In this document: positions 44,670-53,814 of the stretch, piece by piece
How positions within the stretch are numbered: position 1 is the first letter of the stretch
Layout: the number at the start of each line of letters is the position of its first letter
Source: Planktothrix serta PCC 8927
Lineage (GTDB): Bacteria > Cyanobacteriota > Cyanobacteriia > Cyanobacteriales > Microcoleaceae
Direction: 5' to 3'
Assembly: GCF_900010725.2 (NCBI RefSeq)
Contig: NZ_LR734880.1
Span: 183,532-247,531, forward strand
Length of the DNA: 64,000 nucleotides
Notes under the pieces: generated by a model
Database searches by the model: none
What the model was told of the DNA's origin: nothing
What the model saw: the letters and a program-made list of their open reading frames with translations, nothing else
Made by a program: the position numbers and the translations under genes

Positions 44670-44711
44670 ATATTTAGGAAGAAACCCGGTTTCTTAATCT
44701 ACGCGAGCGCC
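44670..44711. repeat. 42-bp direct repeat, right copy
   Basis: Matches 43863-43904 with two mismatches and includes an AGAAACCCGGTTTCT palindrome. The rest of 44595-44906 contains a hairpin at 44761-44803 (CTCACTCTC/GAGAGTGAG) and a HIP1-like site, with no gene recognised. Confidence 0.85.
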
Positions 44712-44906
44712 CAAAATTTTCTAGGATTAATTTAACACTTTGTCGTCAGATTAATTTTCCCTCACTCTCACCCCGGACTTCAAGGCTTGATCGAGAGAGT
44801 GAGTAGGCTTAACAGATAACTGGAAAAAAATTTTACCGGGGAATGGAATAAAAGAAGTGCGATCGCCGTTTAAATAATTAGAACCAAACCAAAAAGGGCG
44901 AAAACG

Positions 44907-45944
44907 ATGATTACGACGACTTCTAACCATTCCCAAACCCAGTCCTATACCTGCCGTTTAGCGACGGTTGAAGATGCTAGTGCGATCGCTCCGCTTTGGA
45001 AAGCATTTGCCGAGGAACGAGAATCGATTGACCCCTCAATGTTAATTCAACCGAATTTTAACTTTGAACATTATATCACACGCTTACTAGAAAAACCCTT
45101 ATCTTTTTGTTGGGTATTAGAACATGATCAAACCCTTGTTGGCTGTTTATTCACTTATTTTTATAACGAAAAACCGCCTCAAATCCTGCCTCAAACGATG
45201 CAGGAAGAATACAATTTAGATCATCCCTTTGTTCCCCGTCGAGTGGGGTCAGTTTTGGGGTTATATGTGCAACCGGAACACCGTCAAGCCCAAGGTATTC
45301 AACTGTTAGCAGAAGCTGCGATCGCTCAAGCAGAAGAATTGAAAGTAACGGATATAGATTTAATGATAGCCGCCGATCAAACGGGAGTGCAAGCGCTGTT
45401 ACAACGGGCAGGATTTACTAAATCGGCTGTCCAATATACCCGCCATTATGATCTCGCTCCTGATCAAGAATTACCGAGTTTACATCCCCCCACTCCTGAA
45501 CTTTTAGACGTAGAATTACCCACACCCGGAGCCATTCCTTTACGCGACCCTGAAACCCAAGAATTAATTCGTAATTCTCAGGGTGAAATCGTGTTTTTAA
45601 TGCCTCTAACAAATGACCAAAAACAAATAATCAAAACCACAACAGGTTCTCCCATTTATCCTACTCCCTTAAGAGATCCAGGCACAAATCAATGGGTGTT
45701 TGATCAAAATGGTTATTTAGTGGTTTGTCCTCCCGTTTATGATGAATTGGGGAAAGTTGTTGAGTATCAAGGAATTCCTCAATTTCATTTACCAGCCTAT
45801 GAATTTGTAGAGGGAGTAATTCGTTTAAAACGCGATGATTTTGGTCGTTATCGGTTTTGTGATGTTGAACGAGATTCTCAAGGTTATGTTCTCCGAACTC
45901 CCGATGGTCAATTAATTTTTAAACCTGCAACTGAATTGAATTGA
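44907..45944 (+). CDS. GNAT family N-acetyltransferase with C-terminal extension
   Basis: The first about 195 residues form a GNAT domain that transfers an acetyl group from acetyl-CoA to an unknown amine: CRLATVEDASAIAPLWKAF at the start, and the acetyl-CoA-binding region VLGLYVQPEHRQAQGIQLLAEAAIAQA, in which the usual Q/R-x-x-G-x-G/A loop is recognisable as RQAQGI. The last about 150 residues are beta-rich and repetitive (LRDPETQELIRNSQGEIVF, LRDPGTNQWVFDQNGYLVV, LRTPDGQLIF), an extension I do not recognise. It is soluble. It heads a four-gene co-directional set with the zinc-ribbon, M50 and HlyD genes (gaps of 34-76 bp). Confidence 0.8.
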   Translation: MITTTSNHSQTQSYTCRLATVEDASAIAPLWKAFAEERESIDPSMLIQPNFNFEHYITRLLEKPLSFCWVLEHDQTLVGCLFTYFYNEKPPQILPQTMQEEYNLDHPFVPRRVGSVLGLYVQPEHRQAQGIQLLAEAAIAQAEELKVTDIDLMIAADQTGVQALLQRAGFTKSAVQYTRHYDLAPDQELPSLHPPTPELLDVELPTPGAIPLRDPETQELIRNSQGEIVFLMPLTNDQKQIIKTTTGSPIYPTPLRDPGTNQWVFDQNGYLVVCPPVYDELGKVVEYQGIPQFHLPAYEFVEGVIRLKRDDFGRYRFCDVERDSQGYVLRTPDGQLIFKPATELN

Positions 45945-46020
45945 TAGTAGTTTTAGATCTGCATTGAAGTTGCTATCGATGCAGATTAATCTCAATATTT
46001 TTAGAACGGTGGAGGAATCT

Positions 46021-46290
46021 ATGTCTTGCCCTCGCAATCGTCATGGTCAACCTAAATGTCATATTACCGCCCATCCTGACCACCCTCAAGATAAATTTTG
46101 TTCCACCTGTGGACAGCGATTTCAAGAAGCTAATTACTTTAGAGATATTGTATTTTTAACCTCGATTCTATTGGCTGTCATTATTCTCAATTTAGTTCGA
46201 GTTTCTAGCTCTCCCCCGCCTCAATCCCCCAGACCCATCAGTAATATAAACAACTATCGATGGGTTGATCTTATTCATCGTGATCACTAA
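46021..46290 (+). CDS. Small zinc-ribbon membrane protein
   Basis: An 89-residue protein. Start ATG 46021 is preferred because GGAGGA lies about six bases upstream; an in-frame TTG at 45964 has no such support. The N-terminal half carries C..R..HGQPKCHI and CSTCGQRF, three to four cysteines plus histidines like a degenerate zinc ribbon. One membrane helix follows (about 44-60: IVFLTSILLAVIILNLV), with a Pro-rich short tail. The function is unknown. It is sandwiched between the GNAT and M50 genes. Confidence 0.7.
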   Translation: MSCPRNRHGQPKCHITAHPDHPQDKFCSTCGQRFQEANYFRDIVFLTSILLAVIILNLVRVSSSPPPQSPRPISNINNYRWVDLIHRDH

Positions 46291-46336
46291 AAATTAAGTC
46301 TAAGATCAATCAACAAGTTTCTATCTTTTTATAACC

Positions 46337-47773
46337 ATGAATGCTGAGAATTACCTTGAAGCTATACCCCTATTAGATTGGATTTGTCCTGACTTAACCC
46401 CCTATTGGAAATTAGCCAAATCTCCTAATTCAGATCGGATTATTCTGAAGGCTAAAAATGGTTCTGTTGTTCATACCTTTTCTGCTTTAGAAGGGTTTGC
46501 CTTACGTTATTTTACAGGACAATTTACCGTTTCTAAGGTTCAAAAGTTCTGTCAAAAAGAAGTTGAAAATCCCTTAGACCCTAATTTTGTTATTCATTTA
46601 TTACAAAAACTCATTGATCTCAATATTTTATCCCCGGAGCATCAACAAACAGGGATACAACTTAAAACCTGTGTTCATTGGATTGAACATCCTGATGGTT
46701 ATTGGATACTGCGAAATCCTGAAGACGTGAAATTTATTCAAGTGAGTCAACAAGATAAAACCATTATTGATCAATTAGAATATAATTCTCCTGAGATCAT
46801 TGCAGCAGAATTTTGTATTTCTCAAAGCTATATCAGACAATTATTACAACTGTTAACTGTAACGGGAATGTTAGAGGGAACTACACCCCCGCCACCTCCG
46901 AAACGCAAATTTAATCCGATGCAGTTGCTTTATTTTAGGATTCCTTTGTTTAATCCTGATTTTTGGTTAACTCAAAAGATTGATAAAATTCGTTGGATTT
47001 GGAGCCAATTCTTTACAATATTGTTAATTCTATTTCTCACCCTTTCTGGAATTATTGGATATTCTCAAACGTCAGAAATTATCCTGATGGGAGAACAACT
47101 GATTAATAATGCTGGCAGTTCTTTAATCATTCCTCTGGGATTATTAACCCTATTAGTTGTGACACTCCATGAATTAGGACACGCTTTTACCTTAAAACAT
47201 TATGGCGGGATTGTTCCTGAAATTGGATTATTAATGATTATGTTTATGCCTGCGGCTTATACCAATACAACGGATAGTTATTGTTTAGTCAAACGCTATC
47301 AACGGGTTTTAGTAGTAGCTGCGGGAGTGTTAGTTCAGTTAATTATTGCCGCCATCGGTTTATTATTATGGAATTGGTCAAATCCAAGTAGTGCGTTATA
47401 TACCACCAGTTATTTATTAATGACCGCCGCCTTATTAACTATTGCTCTTAACCTCAATCCCCTTTCTAAATTTGATGGTTATTATCTGATGGTTGCTTTA
47501 ACTGGAATTAACAACCTTCGCAGCCGATCTTTTCAATTTTATAAAAACTTATTGACCGGAAAACCGATTCATGAATCCCCTCATAATACTTGGTTTTTAG
47601 CGTTTTATGCTCCCTTCAGTTTTCTCTATATTTACTTTGTTTTAGGGTTTCTGTGGATCAGAATTTTAGATTGGTTCTTGGTTCACATTCCTACCTTGTT
47701 TTTTATGTTATTGACACTTTGGTTAATTTACTATTTTATGCCTAATAAAAAGCCCGGAATCAAAAAAAATTAA
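46337..47773 (+). CDS. M50-type (site-2 protease-like) membrane protein
   Basis: A 478-residue polytopic protein. Residues about 1-185 form a soluble domain with a PqqD-like winged-helix character (FSALEGFALRYFTGQFTVSKVQKF...LLQKLIDLNIL), often seen in peptide-modification and export systems. The membrane part (about 225-470) has the zinc motif HELGHAFTLKHYGG and the second-site LSKFDGYYLMVAL, typical of S2P/M50 metalloproteases, so the active site looks intact. It is followed 34 bp later by an HlyD-type adaptor gene; M50-HlyD pairs are known in bacteriocin-type peptide export and immunity. Its natural substrate here is unknown. The giant exoprotein is one candidate by location. Confidence 0.85.
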   Translation: MNAENYLEAIPLLDWICPDLTPYWKLAKSPNSDRIILKAKNGSVVHTFSALEGFALRYFTGQFTVSKVQKFCQKEVENPLDPNFVIHLLQKLIDLNILSPEHQQTGIQLKTCVHWIEHPDGYWILRNPEDVKFIQVSQQDKTIIDQLEYNSPEIIAAEFCISQSYIRQLLQLLTVTGMLEGTTPPPPPKRKFNPMQLLYFRIPLFNPDFWLTQKIDKIRWIWSQFFTILLILFLTLSGIIGYSQTSEIILMGEQLINNAGSSLIIPLGLLTLLVVTLHELGHAFTLKHYGGIVPEIGLLMIMFMPAAYTNTTDSYCLVKRYQRVLVVAAGVLVQLIIAAIGLLLWNWSNPSSALYTTSYLLMTAALLTIALNLNPLSKFDGYYLMVALTGINNLRSRSFQFYKNLLTGKPIHESPHNTWFLAFYAPFSFLYIYFVLGFLWIRILDWFLVHIPTLFFMLLTLWLIYYFMPNKKPGIKKN

Positions 47774-47807
47774 CGAATTAATCATTAACTTAAGGAGAGA
47801 TTCTACC

Positions 47808-49352
47808 ATGACAACACACCCCAAAAAAATATTACAACCTCGTCAACCTTTAAAAGTTGTTCCTCCTAGTATTCAAGATAGTTCTATTCCTCAACCTGTC
47901 CAATCTTCGGAATCTATTTCTAGTTCTAAATCGATATTTTCTCATCGGGGATTAACTGGGGGGATGATTATATTAGGATTAATTAGTATTGGGATGATTC
48001 CTCTAAATCCACGATTGAATGGCAAAACAACGATTACCTCAACCGTAGAAAAACGTCAATCTGTTACAATGCCTCAAATGGGAATTTTAAGTCTCCGGGT
48101 TCGTTCCAATCAAATTGTAAAACCGGGGGATATTCTTGCTACAATTTCAAGTCCAGAGTTAGATAAACAAATCGCTGATACACAAGAAGCTTTAGCAGAA
48201 AATAAAGCTTCTATTACGATTAATCAACAAAAGTTATTTTTAGCTCAATCTCAACTAGAAATTGCTAAAACATCACAAATGATTGCTGAACAAAAGCTTC
48301 AAAAGAAGCGCGAAGAACTCCAGAAAGCAACTACAGAAAATCAATTTCCAAAAATTCGAGGAATTCAAAATGAACAGCAAGGAATTCAAAATGAAATTTT
48401 AGGGGTTAGAAATCAAATTTCGGGATTAGAAAATGAGATTTCAGGAATTTATAGTGAAATTGAAACGATTGAAATTTCAATAGAAAGCTTAAAAAAACAG
48501 CTAGATATGGCTGAAACAGCAATGAAGCAAAGAAAATTAGCGGTTCAAGAAGGCGCCTTATCCGTTTTTTCCCTGGTTGATGATGAGCAGAAAATAGAAG
48601 CTCTTAAGGGCGAAATTAATCAACAACAACAGCAAATTTTTACCCGTCAGCAACAGATTAATCAAAAACAAAATCAAATCCGACAGACAGAACAATTAAT
48701 TGCTCAAAAAAATCAAACGATTGAGTTAAAATCTGAACAAATTAATGAAGTGACTGATTTCTTAGAACAAGAGTTAGATGAAACTCAATACCAAGTTCAA
48801 CAAAAACTAGCAGAGAGAGTATCGGCGCAAAAAGAAGTTGATGCTGCTTTAGCTGAACTTATGGCTCAACAAAAGTTATTGACCCAAAAAGAATCAGAAT
48901 TTAATCGTTTACAACAACAAAAACAACAACTGATAATTAAATCTAATATTCCGGGAACTGTAATTACTCCTGATTTGGATTTAGTCAATCATCAAACCTT
49001 AGAAGTGGGTCGAGAAATTCTAAATGTTGTTAATTTATTAACCCTAACTGGATTAGTTGAAATTCGCCAAGAAGATATTGATTTAATTAATCCGACTTCA
49101 CCTGTTATTTTTAAACCTCGTCAGGCTACTCCTCATCAGTATCAAGCCAAAATTCAAAATATTCCACCTGTGATTAAATCCGATGAATCTAATCAAAAAT
49201 CTGTGCTACAAGTCAAAATATCCATTGATAATGCGGATCAAAAATTACAACCCGGATTAATGGGAGAGGCTCATTTTGAAACTCATAATATGAGAGTTTA
49301 TCAAGTGATTCAAAGAGAAGTTCTTAAACTATTCCCTTGGTGGAAAATTTAG
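47808..49352 (+). CDS. HlyD-family membrane-fusion adaptor
   Basis: A periplasmic adaptor linking an inner-membrane exporter to an outer-membrane channel. The 514-residue protein has a cytosolic N-tail, one membrane helix (about 46-65), the first half of a lipoyl-like domain (MPQMGILSLRVRSNQIVKPGDILATISSPELDKQI), a long coiled-coil hairpin (about 125-380), then the second lipoyl half and a beta-barrel (IKSNIPGTVITPDLDLVN, GREILNVVNL, PGLMGEAHFE). An AGGAGAG ribosome-binding site precedes the start. No ABC exporter or TolC gene is adjacent, so the channel parts are elsewhere or the M50 protein is its partner. Confidence 0.9.
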   Translation: MTTHPKKILQPRQPLKVVPPSIQDSSIPQPVQSSESISSSKSIFSHRGLTGGMIILGLISIGMIPLNPRLNGKTTITSTVEKRQSVTMPQMGILSLRVRSNQIVKPGDILATISSPELDKQIADTQEALAENKASITINQQKLFLAQSQLEIAKTSQMIAEQKLQKKREELQKATTENQFPKIRGIQNEQQGIQNEILGVRNQISGLENEISGIYSEIETIEISIESLKKQLDMAETAMKQRKLAVQEGALSVFSLVDDEQKIEALKGEINQQQQQIFTRQQQINQKQNQIRQTEQLIAQKNQTIELKSEQINEVTDFLEQELDETQYQVQQKLAERVSAQKEVDAALAELMAQQKLLTQKESEFNRLQQQKQQLIIKSNIPGTVITPDLDLVNHQTLEVGREILNVVNLLTLTGLVEIRQEDIDLINPTSPVIFKPRQATPHQYQAKIQNIPPVIKSDESNQKSVLQVKISIDNADQKLQPGLMGEAHFETHNMRVYQVIQREVLKLFPWWKI

Positions 49353-49418
49353 AGATGAGTTACTGTAAAAATAGTGTGTAATTTAAAATTACGATGAATT
49401 CAAGAACAATTACAGAGG

Positions 49419-50585
49419 TTAAGGAGAATCATTGATTAATTCAACATTTACACAAAAGCGAATTCCTAATATTTCTTCAAAAGCAGATTCAAGATTAGGA
49501 ATTTTCTCCTGAATCATTTTCACTAAGGTTCGACTGGTAACACCGACACGAGTGCTTTCTGGACTTAACTCAATTAAACTTCCCTGTTGACGCAATAAAG
49601 TTTGAATTCCCAAGGGTCTAATTTGGGTTAAAACTTGATGCCAAATTTCATCTAAACTATCACAAGGAATAAACCCTAATTCCCCTGTATCGCCATCTTC
49701 ATCCACATGAACTAAGCGACAATAACGCACCTCACATCCCACTTCTTTTAATTCTTTAAACAGTTCGGGAACCATCCCCGGTAAAGCCCAATATCGTCGG
49801 GGTATTTCAATTTCTAAACGAGCATAAGGTTTATCCGTTGTAAAATAAATTCCCAGGGGAACTCCCGCTTCTAATAAAGATGTATCTTCCGTATATTCTT
49901 CACCTGCGCTAATGGAATATTTGTCTAAACAGGTTTTAAATTGTTCAAATTTAGGTTCATATTCAAACAAGGAAAACCCCACCATAATCACGGTATCACC
50001 TAACTGTAAACAGCGTTTTTGTTGAGCAACACCTAAGCGATAACGGATTTGACTCATGGCGGTATGTCTTAAGGATTGTTCGGTGTAAATACTATTTCCA
50101 TTTAATCCATGAGATTCTAAACGAGAAAGAATTCGGGTCATATCTCTTTGAATGGCAACTTTAAATTCAAACAGGCGATCGCGTTCCTGTTGCAACTTTT
50201 GAAAGTCTTGTTCCAGGCGATTTAATTTCTCTTCTGCATTTTTTAATTTTTGCGTTGAAGATTTTAAATGCTGGGAAAGGGTGTTAATTTGGTGATGGGT
50301 TTCTTGACGCAAACGGAAATAGTCTTGAATTAAGCGAGTTGCATATTCGGGAGAATCAAACTCAAACCAATCACTTTGTAAATGACGATAGGCAAAAATT
50401 TCATGCAGTTTTGCTTGATCTTTTTGAGGTTCAGGACTACTAAATATTTCGATCACTTTTAACGCATAGGGAACCTGATCATTAAGGATTTGATTCCGCG
50501 TTAATACCTGCTTAGACATTTCAATTTTAAATCGTTTTGTCCCTTCAGCTTGTAATAGATAAATATTACCTTCTAGCTCTGCCAT
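49419..50585 (-). CDS. T5orf172/GIY-YIG-like domain protein with coiled coil
   Basis: A 388-residue protein. Residues about 5-95 look like a T5orf172/Mug113 domain, a GIY-YIG relative (GNIYLLQAEGTKRFKI, ...FAYRHLQSDWFEFDSPEYA). The usual KIG.S segment reads KIEMSK, so nuclease activity is doubtful. A coiled coil covers about 100-155. The C-terminal half (about 175-385) is an unrecognised globular domain with RLGVAQQKRCLQLGDTVIMVGF. It could bind nucleic acid or act in regulation. It is convergent with the HlyD gene and monocistronic. Confidence 0.65.
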   Translation of the reverse strand: MAELEGNIYLLQAEGTKRFKIEMSKQVLTRNQILNDQVPYALKVIEIFSSPEPQKDQAKLHEIFAYRHLQSDWFEFDSPEYATRLIQDYFRLRQETHHQINTLSQHLKSSTQKLKNAEEKLNRLEQDFQKLQQERDRLFEFKVAIQRDMTRILSRLESHGLNGNSIYTEQSLRHTAMSQIRYRLGVAQQKRCLQLGDTVIMVGFSLFEYEPKFEQFKTCLDKYSISAGEEYTEDTSLLEAGVPLGIYFTTDKPYARLEIEIPRRYWALPGMVPELFKELKEVGCEVRYCRLVHVDEDGDTGELGFIPCDSLDEIWHQVLTQIRPLGIQTLLRQQGSLIELSPESTRVGVTSRTLVKMIQEKIPNLESAFEEILGIRFCVNVELINDSP

Positions 50586-50785
50586 ATTGATTAAAACCTC
50601 ACTTATGATCTTAACGGATAGCCTTTATTCCCAAAGGTTTGATTCACTTCCTATCTCATATTGGGTTGATAAAAAATCTGAATAATTGTTAAAAAGCCGA
50701 GTCTGGTGATCGAATTGAACTATCAATCAATCTCTAAAACTTAGAGATGTTTAAATTATTGCAAAATTAACGATTTTCTTCATCC

Positions 50786-51568
50786 TCAATCTTCTAAATT
50801 AACTCCTAATTCACGAAGTTTTTCTGCTAAACGTTCAGCCCGTTGGCGTTCTTCTTCCGCCCGTTGGTGTTCTTCTTCAGCCCGTTGTTCAGCAAGATTT
50901 GCTCTTTGGCGTTCCTGTTCCCTGGCTTCTTCTGGCCAAACTAAAATTTCTCCTTGGGGACTCCACCACCGCAACCAAGACCCGGTTCTGCCCTCCCTAG
51001 AACCCTCCCACAGTCCGAGATAGAGGTCTAAACCCGTTATCCAATAGCGTCCCGTTTCATCTGGAGGTTGCAATTGATACCGTTCCGACTGTAAACGGTA
51101 AACTTCTAAGTGGGAGGTATCCGGTCGAAAAATTACATAAGTAGGAACACGGATAATTTGTTCATAAAATAACCATTTCCCGATGCGTTGTTGGGACTCA
51201 ACGGAATATTCCTCTCCGTAGGTCTCCGAGAGAAATTCCATCACCACCGTTGGAATTGGCCCTTCTGTATGGGGGGTATAGCTACGACGGGGATAACTGT
51301 GGAGCCAAGGTTCCACAGGTTGCACATACATCCAGTCCGGTGCTTTACAGATCATGCGGCTGTTAATGGCGGCACAGAGGGCAAAATTACTGGTGATTAA
51401 AGCATTGTCGCATTTATCCGGTAAATCACTGAGAGCGAGTCGCAGTGCTGTTGCTAAAAGGGGATGGTCTGTATTTTCCACGGGATCATCTGGCAAAATA
51501 AAGTTATCTGGCAACCGGGGCCAGGTAATGTTAAACTGCGGAACCAGAACGGGTAAACGAGCAGTCAT
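50786..51568 (-). CDS. Uma2 family endonuclease (DUF820)
   Basis: Uma2/DUF820 proteins are PD-(D/E)XK-fold putative nucleases that are extremely numerous in cyanobacteria; their role is unsettled. Start ATG 51568 is chosen because a GAGG motif sits about seven bases upstream; an upstream in-frame start at 51634 would add 22 residues. The 260-residue product has the family core (APDWMYV, PTVVMEFLSETYGEEY, KWLFYEQIIRVPTYVIF) and the common C-terminal tail of AEE/QRA heptads. In this subfamily the P-D and E residues are present and the Lys region reads R/K-W. No partner gene is evident. Confidence 0.85.
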   Translation of the reverse strand: MTARLPVLVPQFNITWPRLPDNFILPDDPVENTDHPLLATALRLALSDLPDKCDNALITSNFALCAAINSRMICKAPDWMYVQPVEPWLHSYPRRSYTPHTEGPIPTVVMEFLSETYGEEYSVESQQRIGKWLFYEQIIRVPTYVIFRPDTSHLEVYRLQSERYQLQPPDETGRYWITGLDLYLGLWEGSREGRTGSWLRWWSPQGEILVWPEEAREQERQRANLAEQRAEEEHQRAEEERQRAERLAEKLRELGVNLED

Positions 51569-51658
51569 CGTGTTCCTCAGCCGAAAAATAGTTTTTAATT
51601 CCATAATTATAATTGATAAATTCCAAATTAACACTCGATTTTTAATTGCTCATAAACT

Positions 51659-52453
51659 ATGATTAAAACTGAATTCGTTAATGTTACGTTTAATCTAGGG
51701 ACGGCTTTAGAAAAAATTGCACTCAGAGAAATTAATCTAACGATTCCTGAAGGTCAGTTTGTGACGGTTATTGGTAGTAATGGAGCGGGAAAATCAACAT
51801 TATTGAATGTTTTAACCGGAGATATTATTCCCAATTCGGGTAAGGTTTGGATTAATTATCAAGAGGTAACAACTTGGTCATCCTCAAAACGAGCTAAATT
51901 TGTGGCGAGAGTTTTTCAAAATCCTTTAGCGGGTTCCTGTGCTAATTTAACCGTTGAAGAAAACTTAGCTTTAGCCTATCGTCGAGGGTCTTTAAGAGGG
52001 TTTCATTCTGCCTTAAATCATCGCTTACGAGATCAATTTCGCTCGCAGTTAGCCCGGTTAAATTTAGGCTTGGAAAATCGTTTAAGCGATCGCATGGGAT
52101 TATTATCAGGAGGTCAACGTCAAGCGGTAAGTTTATTAATGTCAACCTTAGCTCCCCATCAAGTTTTACTCCTCGATGAACATACGGCAGCCCTTGACCC
52201 AAAAACGGCAAATTATATTCTACAATTAACCCGTGAAATTGTAAATGAAAACCGATTAACAACCTTGATGGTGACTCATAGTATGCGTCAAGCTTTAGAT
52301 TTAGGCGATCGCACCTTAATGTTACATGAAGGAAAAATTATTTTTGATATTTCCGGTTCCCAACGTCAGGGGTTAACGGTTACTGACTTACTCCAGTTAT
52401 TTGAACAACAGCAACAAGAAGCTTTAACGGATGATGCCCTTTTATTGGGATAA
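51659..52453 (+). CDS. ABC transporter ATP-binding protein (COG1101-like)
   Basis: The nucleotide-binding subunit of an ABC importer. The 264-residue protein has Walker A GSNGAGKST, Q-loop FQNP, signature LSGGQRQ, Walker B LLLDEHTAALDP and the switch His in VTHSM, so ATPase function is expected. The sequence type (DEHTAALDP) matches the importer family with DUF534-type binding proteins and TrpXYZ-like permeases, which bring in small organic substrates. No permease or binding-protein gene is adjacent, so the other parts must be encoded elsewhere. It is transcribed divergently from the Uma2 gene. The substrate is unknown. Confidence 0.9.
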   Translation: MIKTEFVNVTFNLGTALEKIALREINLTIPEGQFVTVIGSNGAGKSTLLNVLTGDIIPNSGKVWINYQEVTTWSSSKRAKFVARVFQNPLAGSCANLTVEENLALAYRRGSLRGFHSALNHRLRDQFRSQLARLNLGLENRLSDRMGLLSGGQRQAVSLLMSTLAPHQVLLLDEHTAALDPKTANYILQLTREIVNENRLTTLMVTHSMRQALDLGDRTLMLHEGKIIFDISGSQRQGLTVTDLLQLFEQQQQEALTDDALLLG

Positions 52454-52500
52454 ATTATTGTTTAAATGTGATACAATCATAAAAAACTAAAGGTAAATTC

Positions 52501-53688
52501 ATGAATATTAGATCAAAAAATCACTTAATTACTTTAATATTAACCAGTAGTTTTTTAATGTTATTTGGGGGATGCGATCGCAATATAACCCCGACAACAA
52601 CATCAGAAGTCGCCGAAGTCACCGCGACTCAACCGCCTAAACCTCAACCCTATACAAAAGCAGCAGAATTAGTGGCGGTGGGTGATCTGATGATGCACGG
52701 CGCACAAATTAAATCCGGTTATAACCCAACTACAAAAACCTATAATTATGATAATTTTTTTACTGAAGTTAAAGGGATTTTATCTTCTGGAAATTGGATT
52801 ATTGGTAACTTAGAAACGACTTTAGCAGGCCCAGAAACCGGGTATACTGGATATCCTTTATTTAATGCCCCAGATCCCCTAGCTGATGCGATCAAAAAAG
52901 CCGGGTTTAATATTATTTCTACGACTAATAATCATTCCTTAGATCGAGGAGAAAAAGGCGTTTTAAAAACCTTAGAAAATGTTAAAAAACGAGGTTTAAT
53001 TCCAGTTGGGACAGCTACCTCTGCTCAAGAAGCTGCTAAAATTGTTATCGTTGAAAAGAATAATATTTCTATGGCGATTTTAGGCTATAGTTATGGAACA
53101 AACGGCATCCCAATTCCTAAAGGTAAAAATTATTTAGTGTCTCTTATTGATGCCAAAAAAATTACTCAAGATATTACTAAAGCTCGTCAATCTGGGGTCG
53201 ATCTTGTTACCGTTATTTTACATTTTGGCTTAGAATATCAACGTCAACCCAATGCTGAACAAAAAGCCTTAGTAAAACAGTTAGTGAATGCCGGGGCTAA
53301 TATTATTTTAGGTAGTCATCCCCATGTTGTCCAACCCTATCAAATTATTGAACAAACTGACAAGTTAGGAAAACCTAAAAAAGCAGTTGTGATTTATTCT
53401 ATGGGGAATTTTATCTCTAATCAACGGGAAAAATATCGAGATTTGGGAGTGGTTTTTAAAGTTAATATTTTAAAACATTTCCCCGATGAAACCACTGAAA
53501 TTAAAGATATTAAAGCGATACCCACTTGGGTACATCGCTATAGCCAGAATGGAAAATATCAGTTTCGAGTTCTTCCAATTGAACAGGTGTTAAAATCTCG
53601 GAAAGACCCATTATTATCGCCCTCAGATTATCAACAATTAGAAATCGACTTAAAGAATATGAATCGTCATCTGAATTCCTTCCAATAG
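52501..53688 (+). CDS. CapA family lipoprotein
   Basis: CapA-family proteins are metallophosphoesterase-like; the founding member takes part in poly-gamma-glutamate capsule synthesis in Bacillus. The 395-residue product starts with a lipoprotein signal (LTSSFLMLFGGC, lipid attachment on Cys25). The CapA domain carries VAVGDLMMHG, IGNLETTLAG, STTNNHSLDRGEKG, VTVILHFGLEYQ and LGSHPHVVQP, all the metal-site segments. It is thus anchored facing the periplasm. No other capsule genes are nearby, and the true substrate is unknown. It is 47 bp downstream of the ABC ATPase gene, perhaps one transcript. Confidence 0.9.
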   Translation: MNIRSKNHLITLILTSSFLMLFGGCDRNITPTTTSEVAEVTATQPPKPQPYTKAAELVAVGDLMMHGAQIKSGYNPTTKTYNYDNFFTEVKGILSSGNWIIGNLETTLAGPETGYTGYPLFNAPDPLADAIKKAGFNIISTTNNHSLDRGEKGVLKTLENVKKRGLIPVGTATSAQEAAKIVIVEKNNISMAILGYSYGTNGIPIPKGKNYLVSLIDAKKITQDITKARQSGVDLVTVILHFGLEYQRQPNAEQKALVKQLVNAGANIILGSHPHVVQPYQIIEQTDKLGKPKKAVVIYSMGNFISNQREKYRDLGVVFKVNILKHFPDETTEIKDIKAIPTWVHRYSQNGKYQFRVLPIEQVLKSRKDPLLSPSDYQQLEIDLKNMNRHLNSFQ

Positions 53689-53814
53689 AAACCGGGTTTC
53701 TGACCCTGGTGTCATCCCCAAAAATCTTTCTAAAGACTGAGGTAAATTGTGCAAGATTATGTGACTATGTGATTATATAAATAGAGTCTAATAATAATTG
53801 GGTAGATAAGCACT

